Positions 23,291 to 36,098 of a stretch of 64,000 bases of DNA are shown piece after piece. The notes under the pieces were generated by a model. It saw only the letters and a program-made list of their open reading frames with translations, did no database searches and was not told the origin of the DNA. The first letter of the stretch is position 1. Each line of letters opens with the position of its first letter. The stretch covers positions 2,661,043-2,725,042 of the forward strand of contig NC_088868.1 of NCBI RefSeq assembly GCF_032884065.1, given 5' to 3'. A program made the position numbers and the translations under genes. This DNA is from Artemia franciscana. Lineage: Eukaryota; Arthropoda; Branchiopoda; Anostraca; Artemiidae.

Positions 23291-24999
23291 TTTAGTATAG
23301 TAATTGTAATATAAGAAGCCTCTTGATTCTTTGCAGGAAGAGAAAGAAGGAAGAGAAGAAGAATTTAGAGGAAGAGAAGAAATCATCCATTTTAATTCAG
23401 TTCAAAATCATTAAGCTGGGAAGCTTAAAGTTAGACAATTTCATTGCTAGCATGGAAATATCGAATCCGATGTGATGTAAGAAATGCTTGGTCTTGTTGT
23501 AAGAAAATCAAATTGTTAATTAAAAGAGCACTGAGAAAATGTTTTCTTATCTTGCAAATAGTTTAGTGTCCCTATTGATGAATAAATATTTCTTTAATAA
23601 ATCTCTCCATCTACTTAAGGTTAGGTACTCTAGACTTATCAAAGGCTCATGACACTTTTTCTACATCAGTTACATTTAAGCTCTCCTTTTTAAACACAGA
23701 AGTAGTTTTATCGTATAACTATTGACTAAACTGAATGAAGTTTTGAAATTTTGTTCGCAGCTTATCAACAATGATATTTGGTCAGTCTTTTTTTAAGTTC
23801 AAACAACATCAATATTAACTTTCCAGTAAGCTTTTTTGCAACATCTAAATAGGACAAAATGCTGGAGCGTAAGTTGGTGTAGGGTGAAAATCAGCCCCCC
23901 CCCTAATCCTTTAAGTTCTCTCAAGAATTTTTGAACTCTTCATATGCAGCGCATTTTTTTATGGCCCCTCCATGGCGCATACGCAATAATGAATTTGTAT
24001 ATCTGCATTGTACTTTCTTACGCTATTTGGCAATATAAATAGTTCACAATATCAATATCAATAACGTCCGCTGGTGGTGATGATATGTTTTCTATTTTTA
24101 AGATAAACGCATATGACTCTATGTACTACACCAGTGGAAAGTTTTGTAACTCTTTGCAAAAAATACAAGCACTGAAAGTTGGTCAAATGCAAGCACCCGC
24201 AAAACTCAAAACTTGATATTCTATCTGCTGTAACTTTGACTCCGTGGAACTGTAATTACCGGCACAGAGAGTGTGTGTTGAAAAAAAAGTATGAATTTTG
24301 AATCATTATTAAACATTCCCATCCATCTGAATTTTACTAATTGTAGAATATTTTCAAATTGTTAATTGAGAATAAAAAAAAGCTTACTGTATCCTAATAA
24401 AATTTAGTTTGGATATTTAGTTGTCTTACAAGTTGGGAGCTTTGGGAACTAAGGGTTCTGGCCACTAAAGTAAAAGTTTTGGGTTCCTGAGTGCTTTGGT
24501 GCTAGGCGTAAAAAATTGTTGGTGAAGGCATAAAAGCTTTAAGCCCTACTCATGTTAATTTCTGCTCGTTTTGAGTTTCACTCGGTTATTTATTGTAATT
24601 TCTGTTCGTTTTAGGTTTCACTTATTTATCGATGCTGATCTGTGTCAGTTTTATGATTGGTAGATTATTTGATTGTATTTTCGCTAATTTTTGGTTTAGT
24701 GGAGTTCTTCACTTTTCTTTGAAAAACTTATTTTTTGGAAAATGTTTTTTTAATTAACGCTTAGTAGAGACCCTGAGTGCCGTTAATCTCGTTTGAGTGG
24801 CAATCCTGTTTATTATTATTTGAAGAACTAGATTAACATTTTTGAAGGCAAGAGTTTTTTGTGATTTCTGAAGGCCTAGTTATAATTTTCTACACATTGT
24901 AAAGATAAAATTTACTTTAAAATTGTTTCAAAGTTTTTATACAAATTCTTTTATAATTATACCTCAACTGTCCTTATTATAAATAATTTTAGCACTAAA
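23291..24999. other. No recognised feature
   Basis: AT-rich, no exon-like segment seen on either strand. Confidence 0.5.
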
Positions 25000-25400
25000 A
25001 AAATATAGCATTTTTTGTTTTGGATAATAATGGAAAAATGGTTCTTAGAAAATGTAGTATTGTTTTGTGGAAAACAAGCAACAAGTCATACTTCAATTGA
25101 AAACTTGTCATTTTTGAATTGGTACTTAAATTTGAATTTGTGGTAAAAAAAATTATTATATTTGTAAAGAACATAAAAAAAGGCATCAAGTGGTATGTTC
25201 ACTTTATTTGTAAGTCAGTTGCATGAATGGTCATAATTCTTTGAAAATTTGTCATTTTTAAGAGCTGAAAAATTGCTTAAATTTGAATTTAAGGTAGAAG
25301 CAATTATTATATTCATAAACAGCATAAAAAAGGCATTGAGTGGTATGTTTACTTTATTGGCAAGTCAGTTATATGAACTGCTATAATTTTACCACTAACT
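25000..25400. repeat. Tandem pair of a 150-bp unit related to the 61657-62317 element
   Basis: The motif AAAAAAGGCAT(C/T)(A/G)AGTGGTATG recurs at 25176 and 25326 with matching flanks (ATTATTATATTTGTAAAG upstream, ACTTTATT downstream). The same block forms part of the arms of the inverted-repeat element near 62 kb. Confidence 0.7.
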
Positions 25401-25439
25401 TTTCTAGTCTGTTGTTTTCTAGATGGTAGGCTACTTAGC

Positions 25440-26879
25440 TTATTTTCTGCTCCTTCCTATGTTTTGTATCTTTATTAAAGATTTAGGTTGTACAAATTTA
25501 GGGAAATGTTAAAAATCATCTTATTACCTAAAATTTTATTTGCCAGCTAGATAAGGTGGTGTTTAACCTCTAGTAGAGAATCTCACTAGGGGTATTGGCT
25601 ATATTATATTTTTCTCAAAATTATTTAGGAAGAAGGCAACCGTCCCCCCCCCAAACAACACCCCTGTGATACAGGCTTGGTGACTAGGTACTGAGTATTC
25701 TCATATGCCCTATTGTCAACTGATGGGTAGTCAATATTACCTTCATTCCTACTTTGGAGCAAGTAAGGTCCAATGCTAGATTTGTTCAGTTCCATTACTA
25801 ATATGGGCAGTTATTTATGAAAGATACACAAATAAATAAAAAAATGTGCCACTGATAAAAGGATATCACTGTGCATTCAGTCCAGTAACATGTTTGCCCT
25901 TGTTTATGCACACATATGTTAATCTTAATTGTAGAGAATTAATAGTGACAACCCCAATCACATTTTGAATACTTAGCATCCTTTTCTTTGTTCCTTTTTT
26001 GCCTCCTTTTGGAAACCTAGCTGATGCTGAAAAAAAAGTATCCTGACACAAGCTATTAAAGATTTTAATCACTCTTTGGGTACAAAATCTTGTCTGATTC
26101 TATGGTTGGCTAAGGGCTTATAGAGCTTCTTTTGTGTTTCTTTTTAATTGACAAGGACTATAAAGAGCTTGTTTTTGGTGTAGTTGACATACTTATCTGT
26201 TAATACCATGATGTTGTTTCTTAACCATAGTAAAGGTAATAAATATCTTTGCTAATTGATGTGTTGTTTAAAGTTTAGAGCTGGAGTACACTTCTGTCAG
26301 GTTTGTTGGCAAAAACTGAAGTGAATCACTCTCTGAGAAGATCAATTAGCCATAGGAGTGGTCAGGATTGACCCAGAGGCAACTACCTTTCAATTCTTTT
26401 TTGATTTTTATCCAAAAGGAATTTTTTTTTAGTTTTTCTATTTTTCTAAGTTGTCTAAAACAGTCTCTGCTTGCAGGTTTTGGTTGGATGGCTTAAGTGA
26501 TGATTGAGACAACATACTTGACATTTAGATTTTGATGTCTTTTTTTCAAATCTATATATGAGTATAGACCTAATCCTAATCATCCTAGAAGTACTTTAGT
26601 TTAGGGGCATTGAAGTAAATTACCTTATTTTGTTAGTAATTGGCTGATAGGCATTCTCTGTAAAGGAAAATTAGCAAAGATATAGTAGGCTATTGGCCAA
26701 AAAAAAAAAAATGAAATAGAACAAGGTTCTCAGTTCTCTGTCTAGCACTTTTTCCAAATAGAATAATTTCTAGTGTTAAAATATAGCACTAGGTTATATT
26801 CAGAAGTTTTTTTTCTGTTAATTGTTCTTTTCATTTTTCTGTTTGATATTATGAATCAATCATTGGCAATAAGTAAGCT
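25440..26879. other. No recognised feature
   Basis: AT-rich; a short minus-strand frame (25866-26072) has no supporting splice context. Confidence 0.45.
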
Positions 26880-27280
26880 CAAAAGATAAAGTAAAACTCA
26901 CAAAATCAGTAAACTTCTACGAACTGTTTTTGGGCCACATCTTGATATCATTAAGTGGTGAGGGGTAGGGTTGTTTGAATGCAATGTATATCTGCAGCAT
27001 TTATCATATCAAAATTAGAAAAGGACAACACTTTAAACTCTAGTGACTTGTTTGCTATTATGGACCATTGACAAGAAATAATAACAAAAGATAATTGAAA
27101 ACCCACAAAATCAGTGATTTTTAGTTTTAATTTAGGGCTACATCTTAAAAGCAGCTGAAATGCCTTATGCAACAACAGTAATTATACAATATTTAGAAAA
27201 AAAGGCAATGCTCTCTACTAGTGCTTGGACAAACCTACCAATGACTATTAAAAAGTACAAAAGATAATTGAAAACAAGTA
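26880..27280. repeat. Two to three diverged units of about 205 bp
   Basis: AAAAGATAA(A/T)TGAAAAC(C)CACAAAATCAGT-like sequence recurs near 26882, 27087 and (partly) 27257, with GG(G/C)C(C/T)ACATCTT and TTAGAAAA(A)GG in the same relative places. Confidence 0.55.
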
Positions 27281-28304
27281 ATTACTCTATTAAGTTATAT
27301 TTTCATTAATGGTTTGCTATTTGATCATTAGGTTTTGTGTTTATCATGGTTTTGAGGTATAATTTGTGAAATCTAGTTAAGAAATGTGTGTCTAGTCACT
27401 AACATATAATCTCTAATGCATAAAGCTTGTATCTGACATTTCATGCATCTGTTTTGTGATATGTTAAGTTGTAACTCTTAATAATTACCAAAAGCCATTA
27501 GTTTCAAAGTTTTCAATTCTCACTCTCATGCCTAAAGGTTGTATCTGATATTTTCATACTTCTGAGGTAATTGCCAAAAGCCATTTGCAAAGTAGTTTTC
27601 AAATGGAAGATTAAAAAGAAAGTATGTACCAGGGGGATTAAAGTGGAATTAAAGAAACTTTGCAAGCAATTCTTCCTGTTTAGGGTAGTTTAGCAAACAG
27701 ATTTCGGTAACTATGACAAAAGTTTGAAAGTGCAAAATAGCCTGAATTTTGCTACTCTTTTTTTTAATTTACTTCTTTTGGATTCATTTTATCATGTTTT
27801 TGGATTGAAATTTTTACTTTAATTTACTGCTTGTTAAAACATTGCTTTTTCTGAATCTAGTTCCATTAAATGGTAGCTTTTTTTATAATTAACTTTCAGA
27901 AGATTTATATGTCAACACCTTGTCTTCTCCATTTGGTCCAATGAGAAATCATGATGCATCTTCTAATTATTGAGCATAATAGCTTCAAAAAGTAAGGAAA
28001 GAGATCAAGTGCATGAAGCTTTGAAGATGAATCCATATTTGGCTGTTATACTTCTTAGTTTCTTTTATACATCTGGACTTACTTTTGAAACAGAAAATGG
28101 TGAGAAAAGCATTTGTTACTATATTGGAAGACATAGGTGACACAGGTCTGACCCTTAGGGGATTGTTGAAAGATATCACAATTGTTCTTGGGGGAACAAT
28201 AGAACGTTTAAATACCCACTCCCTGGAAAATGCAGTCTCAAGTTTTTTTTTAGAATTTTTTCTTCATTATTGGATGATACTGTTTTTTATGAGATATGAG
28301 ATAT

Positions 28305-28900
28305 AAATTTATTAAGAAAAGAAAACAAACACTATTTGCCATTTGCCTGCCAAGAAAGGTAATAAGCTTGTAAGGGCAAGCAAGCTTATCACCCTCAGCT
28401 TATTAAAACCACATTCATATCACGCTACTCAATACAAAAGAAACTCAACTTATGAAGGAAGAAAGGAAAAAAGAGAAAGAGGAAAAAGACAAGAAGAAAA
28501 CAGAAAAAATTAACAGCAAGTAATTTAGGGAAATGCCTTGAATGGAATGACAACCTGGAACGGGCCTTACATCAAAATTATTCACGAGATAAAAGAAACT
28601 TCTTTACCTGTGACTTGAAAGCCAGAAGACTAGGTACATTTTTCACACCCTCGGGCAAAATATTCCAAATATGGGGACCATAATGGCAAATCACAAAAGA
28701 TGCCTGAGTAGTACTCCTAAACTCATGAGTTAAGTTATCAGCTTTTCTTGTATTATGATTATGATGGTCTCTATTAAAAGTAAAAAGGTTTTCAAAAGCA
28801 GGGGTGAGGAGGCAATTCAAATATTTATATGAGAAAATCGCAACTGTTTACAACAAACAGCAGTATTGTATATATGTTACACCCATTGGCACATTAGTCT
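28305..28900 (-). pseudogene. 5'-truncated CR1/Jockey-like retrotransposon, C-terminal end and 3' UTR
   Basis: Minus-strand frame 28820-28578 reads NCLLTPAFENLFTFN, NHNTRKADNLTH and YGPHIWNILPEGVKNVPSL, then AFKSQVKKFLL. The 'NTR...GPxIWNxLP...FKxxLKxxLL' pattern is diagnostic of the end of CR1/L2/Jockey-type ORF2. After the stop there is a 3' UTR of about 270 bp finishing near 28305 (TTAATAAATTTATATCTCAT). No reverse-transcriptase core is present, so the copy is heavily truncated. Confidence 0.75.
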
Positions 28901-30315
<1,415 letters not shown>

Positions 30316-30319
30316 CTGT

Positions 30320-31925
30320 GATTTTTAAAGAAAGTACAATATTTTCTTTCTGAAAATTGTCACTATTTTTGAATTTAGGAGCAGAATCTAGTTGTCATGG
30401 AGAAATTTGTCTAAGGCCTTAATTTTGGAAATAAATATTTTATATGAGTGATGTCCCAAGTACTTGGAAGAGGGAGGCTGCTGATGAATTGACTTTGTCT
30501 CTTTGAATGATTTTTCATAACCTTCAGAAAATCAAGTTGAGTTTAAAGCTAGACACTTATAAAAAAAAAGCAACAGAGACTGAAATCTGGTTCACAGACT
30601 GAATGTGATGGTATATGGCTTAATCAGATGCAATTAAATCTGGGTTTCCGTGAAACCTGCTATACATCTTTTTTTTTCACAATCATGGGTTGTAAAATAT
30701 AATATATGACCATAAACTAGCTGATTAACTAAATCCATTTAAGGCCCAAAATTTTGAAAAAAAAACATTTTTCATGTGAATGACTGCACAAATGCTCAGA
30801 ATTGTTATTCTACATTTTTCTGAAAATGTATGTCTCTGTTGTATTTTTTTTTTAATTTATTGTTGATAATGTAGAATCAATTGTTGGTATAAATCTGCAA
30901 AAAAAGTTTTCCAAATAAAATAAAATTAAAGCCTTGCAGAGAAATTTAAAAAATGTCTCTCTTTGCAGCAAGTATAAATTGGTCCCCTGGTAGCCTACTG
31001 ATATTTCAGGATTTTAAACAAGATTGTTCAAAGAGATTCACTTTTCTTCATAATTGACTGTCCCCGATTTTGATGAAAAATTCTTGGTCTGTTTAGCAAA
31101 TAAATATGTTAAAATGAAATGTAAAACTGGCATCATAACATTATTTTTTTGTTATTATAAAATTGATAAGGATCCTCCATTGAAGTATCAATCACTAATA
31201 AAAGAAAGAAAAGTAAACTTTTTTTTTGTATTCTTTGCTAAATATTGTTGTCATCCCAATTTTACTGATTACATAACATAGTATTTAAGATTTTCATAAA
31301 AATGAACATATAAATTCAAATCATATTTTTTAAAGGCCTAACTATTTACTTCTAAATTCTTAGCCAAAATTCTAGTCATGATCTGAATTGTTTAAGGAAA
31401 TGTTTTAGATAAAACACAGATTGGATTTGGACTTTATTTGAATCATCAAAGTAAACAAAACACCAACTTATAACAAAGTTAAATTGAGAGGTTTAACTCG
31501 GTTAGTCACCCTTGCCACAAGATAGAAACTAGAAAAAATGTACTTCTCATGAAGACAAAATCAAAGAAGAGGAAGTGTCTGGGAGGGGAGATATTTATTT
31601 TTAGTTCATTGGATTTTAGCGTTTTGCTTGCATAGATGCTGAAGAGATAAAGGTGCCCACAGTGTAATTTTTTTTATATATCGGGTTTTATACAGGGAGG
31701 AAGGAGGGTCTCAAATCTCAAATATGTGTACGTTTAGTATTGGTAAAGAGGGATCATAGCTTGAAATCTCATTGCAAATTTAACATTTCAGAATCTGGGC
31801 TTTACCTTAGGAGCATCCAACTGAAAAACTAAAAATCTCTTCTTGGGTCATGATTGACAATTTGTCAGGAGATGTTGTTTTAAAATATCTTATTCCAAGG
31901 AAACACTCGAAGTTATTTGATACTT
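30320..31925. other. No recognised feature
   Basis: AT-rich; no coding or repeat signature strong enough to report. Confidence 0.5.
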
Positions 31926-31929
31926 AGCT

Positions 31930-31986
31930 CAGTTTGCACCTATTTTACTCAATTTGCACCTATTTTACTCAATTTGCACCTATTTT
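31930..31986. repeat. Three tandem copies of a 20-bp unit
   Basis: CAATTTGCACCTATTTTACT repeated with period exactly 20 (starts 31931, 31951, 31971). Confidence 0.9.
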
Positions 31987-31989
31987 GTA

Positions 31990-32600
31990 CGCTTACTCCA
32001 TACTTCACCCCCAATTAAGAAAGGTTAGGAGGTTAAATTCCCCAACTTCAACTCTAAAATCTTGTAAGCCTCCTGAAAGTTGTTTTGGCTTTGACAGACA
32101 CATTTTCCAACACACTGATCATTACATACAGTTTAATGATGCCAATGGTCATTTCTAACTATATAGACTTGACACAGTGGGCTAGGAAAGCAATTGAAAT
32201 AAAAAAGCAACATTTTGCTAATCTCTCCAATTAAGAAAGATTAGGAGGTAAAATGCCCCAACTTGCCTTTAAAAATTACCAGTTCCTCAATAGATTTGAC
32301 AGCTATTTTGTCTGGCCTAGTTTTATTTGATTAATGTCTGTTTTTGAACGATTTATTGAGCATCAAAACTCAATAAATAAAACTCTAAAATTTGGTGAGT
32401 CCTCCTGAAAGTTGTTTCAGCTTTGGCAGAACGCATTATCCACCACCCTCATCATCACATACAATTTGTCGATGCCACGGCCATTGCTAACGATAGAGGA
32501 TTGATACAGTGGACTAGAGAAGCAATTCAATTGAACAAAAATTTATTCTTGCAAATCTTTCAATAAATAGAGATTCAGGTAATTAAATAAGAAACCAATA
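31990..32600 (+). pseudogene. Two decayed copies of a GIY-YIG/Penelope-like C-terminal segment
   Basis: Two diverged copies share AAGTTGTTT(T/C)(G/A)GCTTTG and the following coding-like part. The better one (32440-32570) reads HPHHHIQFVDATAIAN, then RGLIQWTREAIQLNK, and after a one-base shift LSINRDSG. The arrangement 'H...HxIxFxDA...REAIxLxK...NRDxG' resembles the end of GIY-YIG endonuclease domains in Penelope-like elements. The first copy (about 32090-32210) reads DHYIQFNDANGHF and has lost its frame afterwards. The match is by pattern only, and the reverse transcriptase is absent. Confidence 0.4.
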
Positions 32601-32609
32601 GCTAATGAG

Positions 32610-33379
32610 GGTACTGAAGTTTTACATAATCACCAAGGGACTAGATTAAACAAAAGACCTAGAAGAATTGCAACAGTAGAAGCAAATAAGAGGATTATTC
32701 TGCAAAAAAATAATTTCGTAAATTTTTTATTTTATCCTGTAGCTTCAGTGGTTTCATTGAAACAACTATTTAGCTTCTGTGAAACAAAATCACAATAGCA
32801 ATAATTGCATATATAGATGTTTTTTTTTTTTGTTTCCTGATCTCACATTCTATTAATTTTATGTTATTTTAGATTCTATCTTTGCTTCTTAGTGTTTAAG
32901 ACGCCTTGTTTCATACAAGCAAAATATCCGCGTTGTTTTTGTTTTTCTTTCCTTCTACTGGCCATAGTCCCGTGTTTTTCTTCATTTTGAGATTTCTCTC
33001 TCTCTCTTTTTTTTAAGGATTTTCACTTTGGCCCTCGAAGATAGATCATGATCATTGAGAGTGTGTGCTGTTGACTGAGCAAATCTTTATCAGACAAAAA
33101 AGCCGCTAAGCATCCTTGCGCGGTCCTTATTCAATAATACGATCACTACTATTTTCAGAAATTTTAATAAGATAGATAGATACATGCATATTTACAACAA
33201 GAATTAAACCCCATAAACAAACAGCGGAAATGCCTTATGGCATACTTAATCGGGGGTATATCACCGAAAAAAGAAGAAAAACCATCATCACTTCAGCTTA
33301 AACTAACGTACACTTCTTACAGAAATCAAACTTCAACACTCACAACAGAAGATATTACAGGAAACCAGGAATGTAATAT
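32610..33379. other. No recognised feature
   Basis: AT-rich with a CT-rich stretch near 32995-33015. Confidence 0.5.
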
Positions 33380-34250
33380 CTGAATAAGTTCAGAAACTGT
33401 TTTTTTCTATCATTACAATTTCTCACAGACATTGGGATTAAATTCCAAACTTTCGGGCCAGTATGATGCAAGCTAAATGCCACTTGCACTGTTAGCCTAA
33501 TTTCAAAACAGAAATCAGAACTATGAGATGTTGGGTAATTGTGGAATTGTGAATTTGTCAGGAATGATCTTGGGAAATTTAGTCAAAGTTGTCCAAAAAC
33601 ATAATTGTGGCAAGTATTAGAAATGGCAATAAAATGATGTTCATGAACAGAGAAGAAACCAGAAGATCCATAAAGATGGCTAACTGAGGATCTATTGTTA
33701 ACATAACAAAAATTAACAAAAATTAATCTAAGGGATTGACTAAGAGTAAGGGCTAAGACTAAGAATGTATTTTCACGATTCGGGATTGACAAGATCTTTT
33801 GGTGGATTCTTTAAGACTACTGCATAGGTATGTGAAGCCTGGGACAATCCATTATGCCACAAACCAGCATTAGCCCTGAACATGTCAGAATCAACTAGAA
33901 TATTGAACTTTAGTAGACATAATTCATTTACTTTTCGAGTAAGCACAGCAGTTTGTTTACCTGGCACTACAGGAACTTCATCAGGGTCAAAAATGACAAA
34001 ACTGGGTAGGACAACTTTACATTCATCTCAGAGATCAAGACATCTAATCATGTCTCCAAAATTATCAATCATGTTTTGTCTATCTGTAGCACGTGTAGAA
34101 ACTGCAGCTACAGTCCACATCAATTTGTTGGCTTCAAGTATCAAATCAGTGGTAAAAAAAAAAAAAAAAAAATATGGAACTGCATTCCAAATCAGTATTT
34201 TGCCTGTCATCGCAGTGTAAAATGAAACGATTAGACACAGACAGGAGAGC
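33380..34250 (-). pseudogene. Decayed retroelement sequence, including a CR1-like RT C-terminus
   Basis: The distal part (33500-33400) reads VAFSLHHTGPKVWNLIPMSV, the CR1/Jockey-type C-terminal motif. Upstream fragments (FFSVHEHHFIAISNTCHN) fit the preceding region. Further upstream (34130-33775) is a frame broken by a single TGA at about 34028: LILEANKLMWTVAAVSTRAT, then DECKVVLPSFVIFDPDEV and ANAGLWHNGLSQASHTYAVV. I do not recognise that piece; it may be another retroelement protein or a captured host exon. An A18 tract (about 34155-34172 on the plus strand) separates it from IWNAVPY-like sequence that may be yet another RT end. Confidence 0.55.
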
Positions 34251-34609
34251 AAAGATATCCAAAATAAGAGACACAGACATATTCAAAATAAGAGTTCAGA
34301 TTGATCGGACATTTTTACAAAAACAGGCTTATAACAGATCTTTGTAACATTTCACAATTTCTCAGGTAAAAAGGGCTTACTCATGTCATTTTAAGTGATG
34401 TCATTTTCAATTTTGCTCATAGTAAAAGTGTTAAGTTTCCTTACAATCTCGGCTCTAAGTTCCTGAGGAGCCTCAGCTTTATCAATAGAAGCCGTAATTC
34501 TCTCTACTCCTCTTTGTTTTTTTTTGTCATGGCTGGCCAGTTCAGCTTAAGAACTTTCACTAAAGGGTGTATCCTAGCAACCGTTTTATTCCTTATATTT
34601 ATGAAGGTT

Positions 34610-35793
34610 TTTTATATTGCTCTCTCAGAACAAACTAAATGAAGTTGCTGTAGTATTTATGATCACAATTTTGTTCCAACTATTGAGTCAGCTCAAGACC
34701 CAATGCTATTTGCATTTGCAGATGATAGTGCTCAGAAATTCTCTTGGATGTTCAGAAATTAATGATTCTTCCCTTATCATGAAAGTGTATTCTATTCTAG
34801 AAAGAACCTTTGCTTGGTTCGATGCAAATCGCCTTTCACTAAATCTTCCTAAAACTTGTCTACCCCTTTTCCCAGATCAGGTACTTTTTTCCTTTGGTTC
34901 AAACTATTTCTACCATTCATGGTGATATAATTCGTCCCCCTGATAGACATGTTCGTTTCCAGGGTATTTTATTGGACGAAAATCTTTCTTTTACATCACT
35001 GTGCTGTCGTGAAACTTACGCTTTCTAGAAACCCAGGAGTTCTTTGGAAGCTTCGTCATTGTCTTTCTGGTTCAATAATAAAGATCCATTTTCTCTCGCT
35101 TGTTCAACCTTGTATGTACTACTGCCCAACAGTATGACTATGAAAATTCACATCTTTTACCTTTCGCGTTTTCAAAATATATAACTGAGCAATTAAATTA
35201 GTATCTGAGGTGACAGGCCAGCTCAGCGTCAATTTAATGGATGATCAATCCACACACATCTTTCTTTCTTCTTTTTTCATTTTCAAGTATTTTCATGGAC
35301 TCCTCCCTAACTTCTTCAAACAATTATATCTTTTAAATTCTGAACTACTATAGGAATCTTGTGTTTCTTTTTCTTTCAGAAATGACATTGACATTTTCAT
35401 TCATAAAACCAAGACCATAAGATCAGATTTTAATCCAGTTTTTTGTTGTGCCTCCATACGGAATTTCCTACCAGTTAAAATTTCTATCATTCTTATGAAC
35501 GATTTTAAAAAGAGCTAACCGACCACCTCTTATGCCCTGACAGTTAGTTTTTCTTCTTTTTTCTTTTTAATCTTTATCTTTCCTTTTCAATTTGTTTCAT
35601 TCATTTATTTGATTGGTATGGTAGTTTTGTTTTTATTTTTCTTTTTTTCATGCCCTTGTGTTTAATTTTAATGATATTTTTTAATCTTATGTTTAGTCTC
35701 CCTCTCCCACAGGCCAAAGAGCCTTTATGGGGGTCTAAAGTTTTGTAATTTTTTTACCTGTTTCCTTTAAATAAATAAATTGATTGATTGATC
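34610..35793 (+). pseudogene. Decayed CR1-like retrotransposon: RT to 3' tail
   Basis: Frames in order: MLFAFADDSAQK (the YADD box as FADD, 34703-34738), ILERTFAWFDANRLSLNLPK (34795-34854), RFQGILLDENLSFTS, LWKLRHCLS plus HFLSLVQPCMYYC, FHGLLPNFFKQ, IFIHKTKTIRSDFNP and CCASIRNFLP. This is the usual order from RT motif C to the 'RSxF...WNxLP' end. After it come a T-rich 3' UTR and the tail AAATAAATTGATTGATTGAT at 35774-35793. There are at least four frameshifts, so the copy is dead. It is 5' truncated before RT motif A. Confidence 0.8.
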
Positions 35794-36098
35794 ACAAATC
35801 ATTTTTAGTTAAATTTGTGTGCAAAGCATTTACTTAATGCTCCCCCAAAATTCCTATTTAAAAAAATTTTTATTCATATTGAATTTAACTTCAATTTCTT
35901 CATGAGTAACTTGTTTTATACCCAAGTTAATGCTAATGAGGGAGGATTTTTTTTTAAAGTATTGTATGGCTGTGGGTTTTCTTTTAATATTTTATTTTAA
36001 AACCGCCTCCATGAGATAGTGTCTACTAATTGAAACTATTCACAATGTTTTTTGGTTCTACCACTTCTACAAAAATGGTTTTCCTATTAATGTGACAA

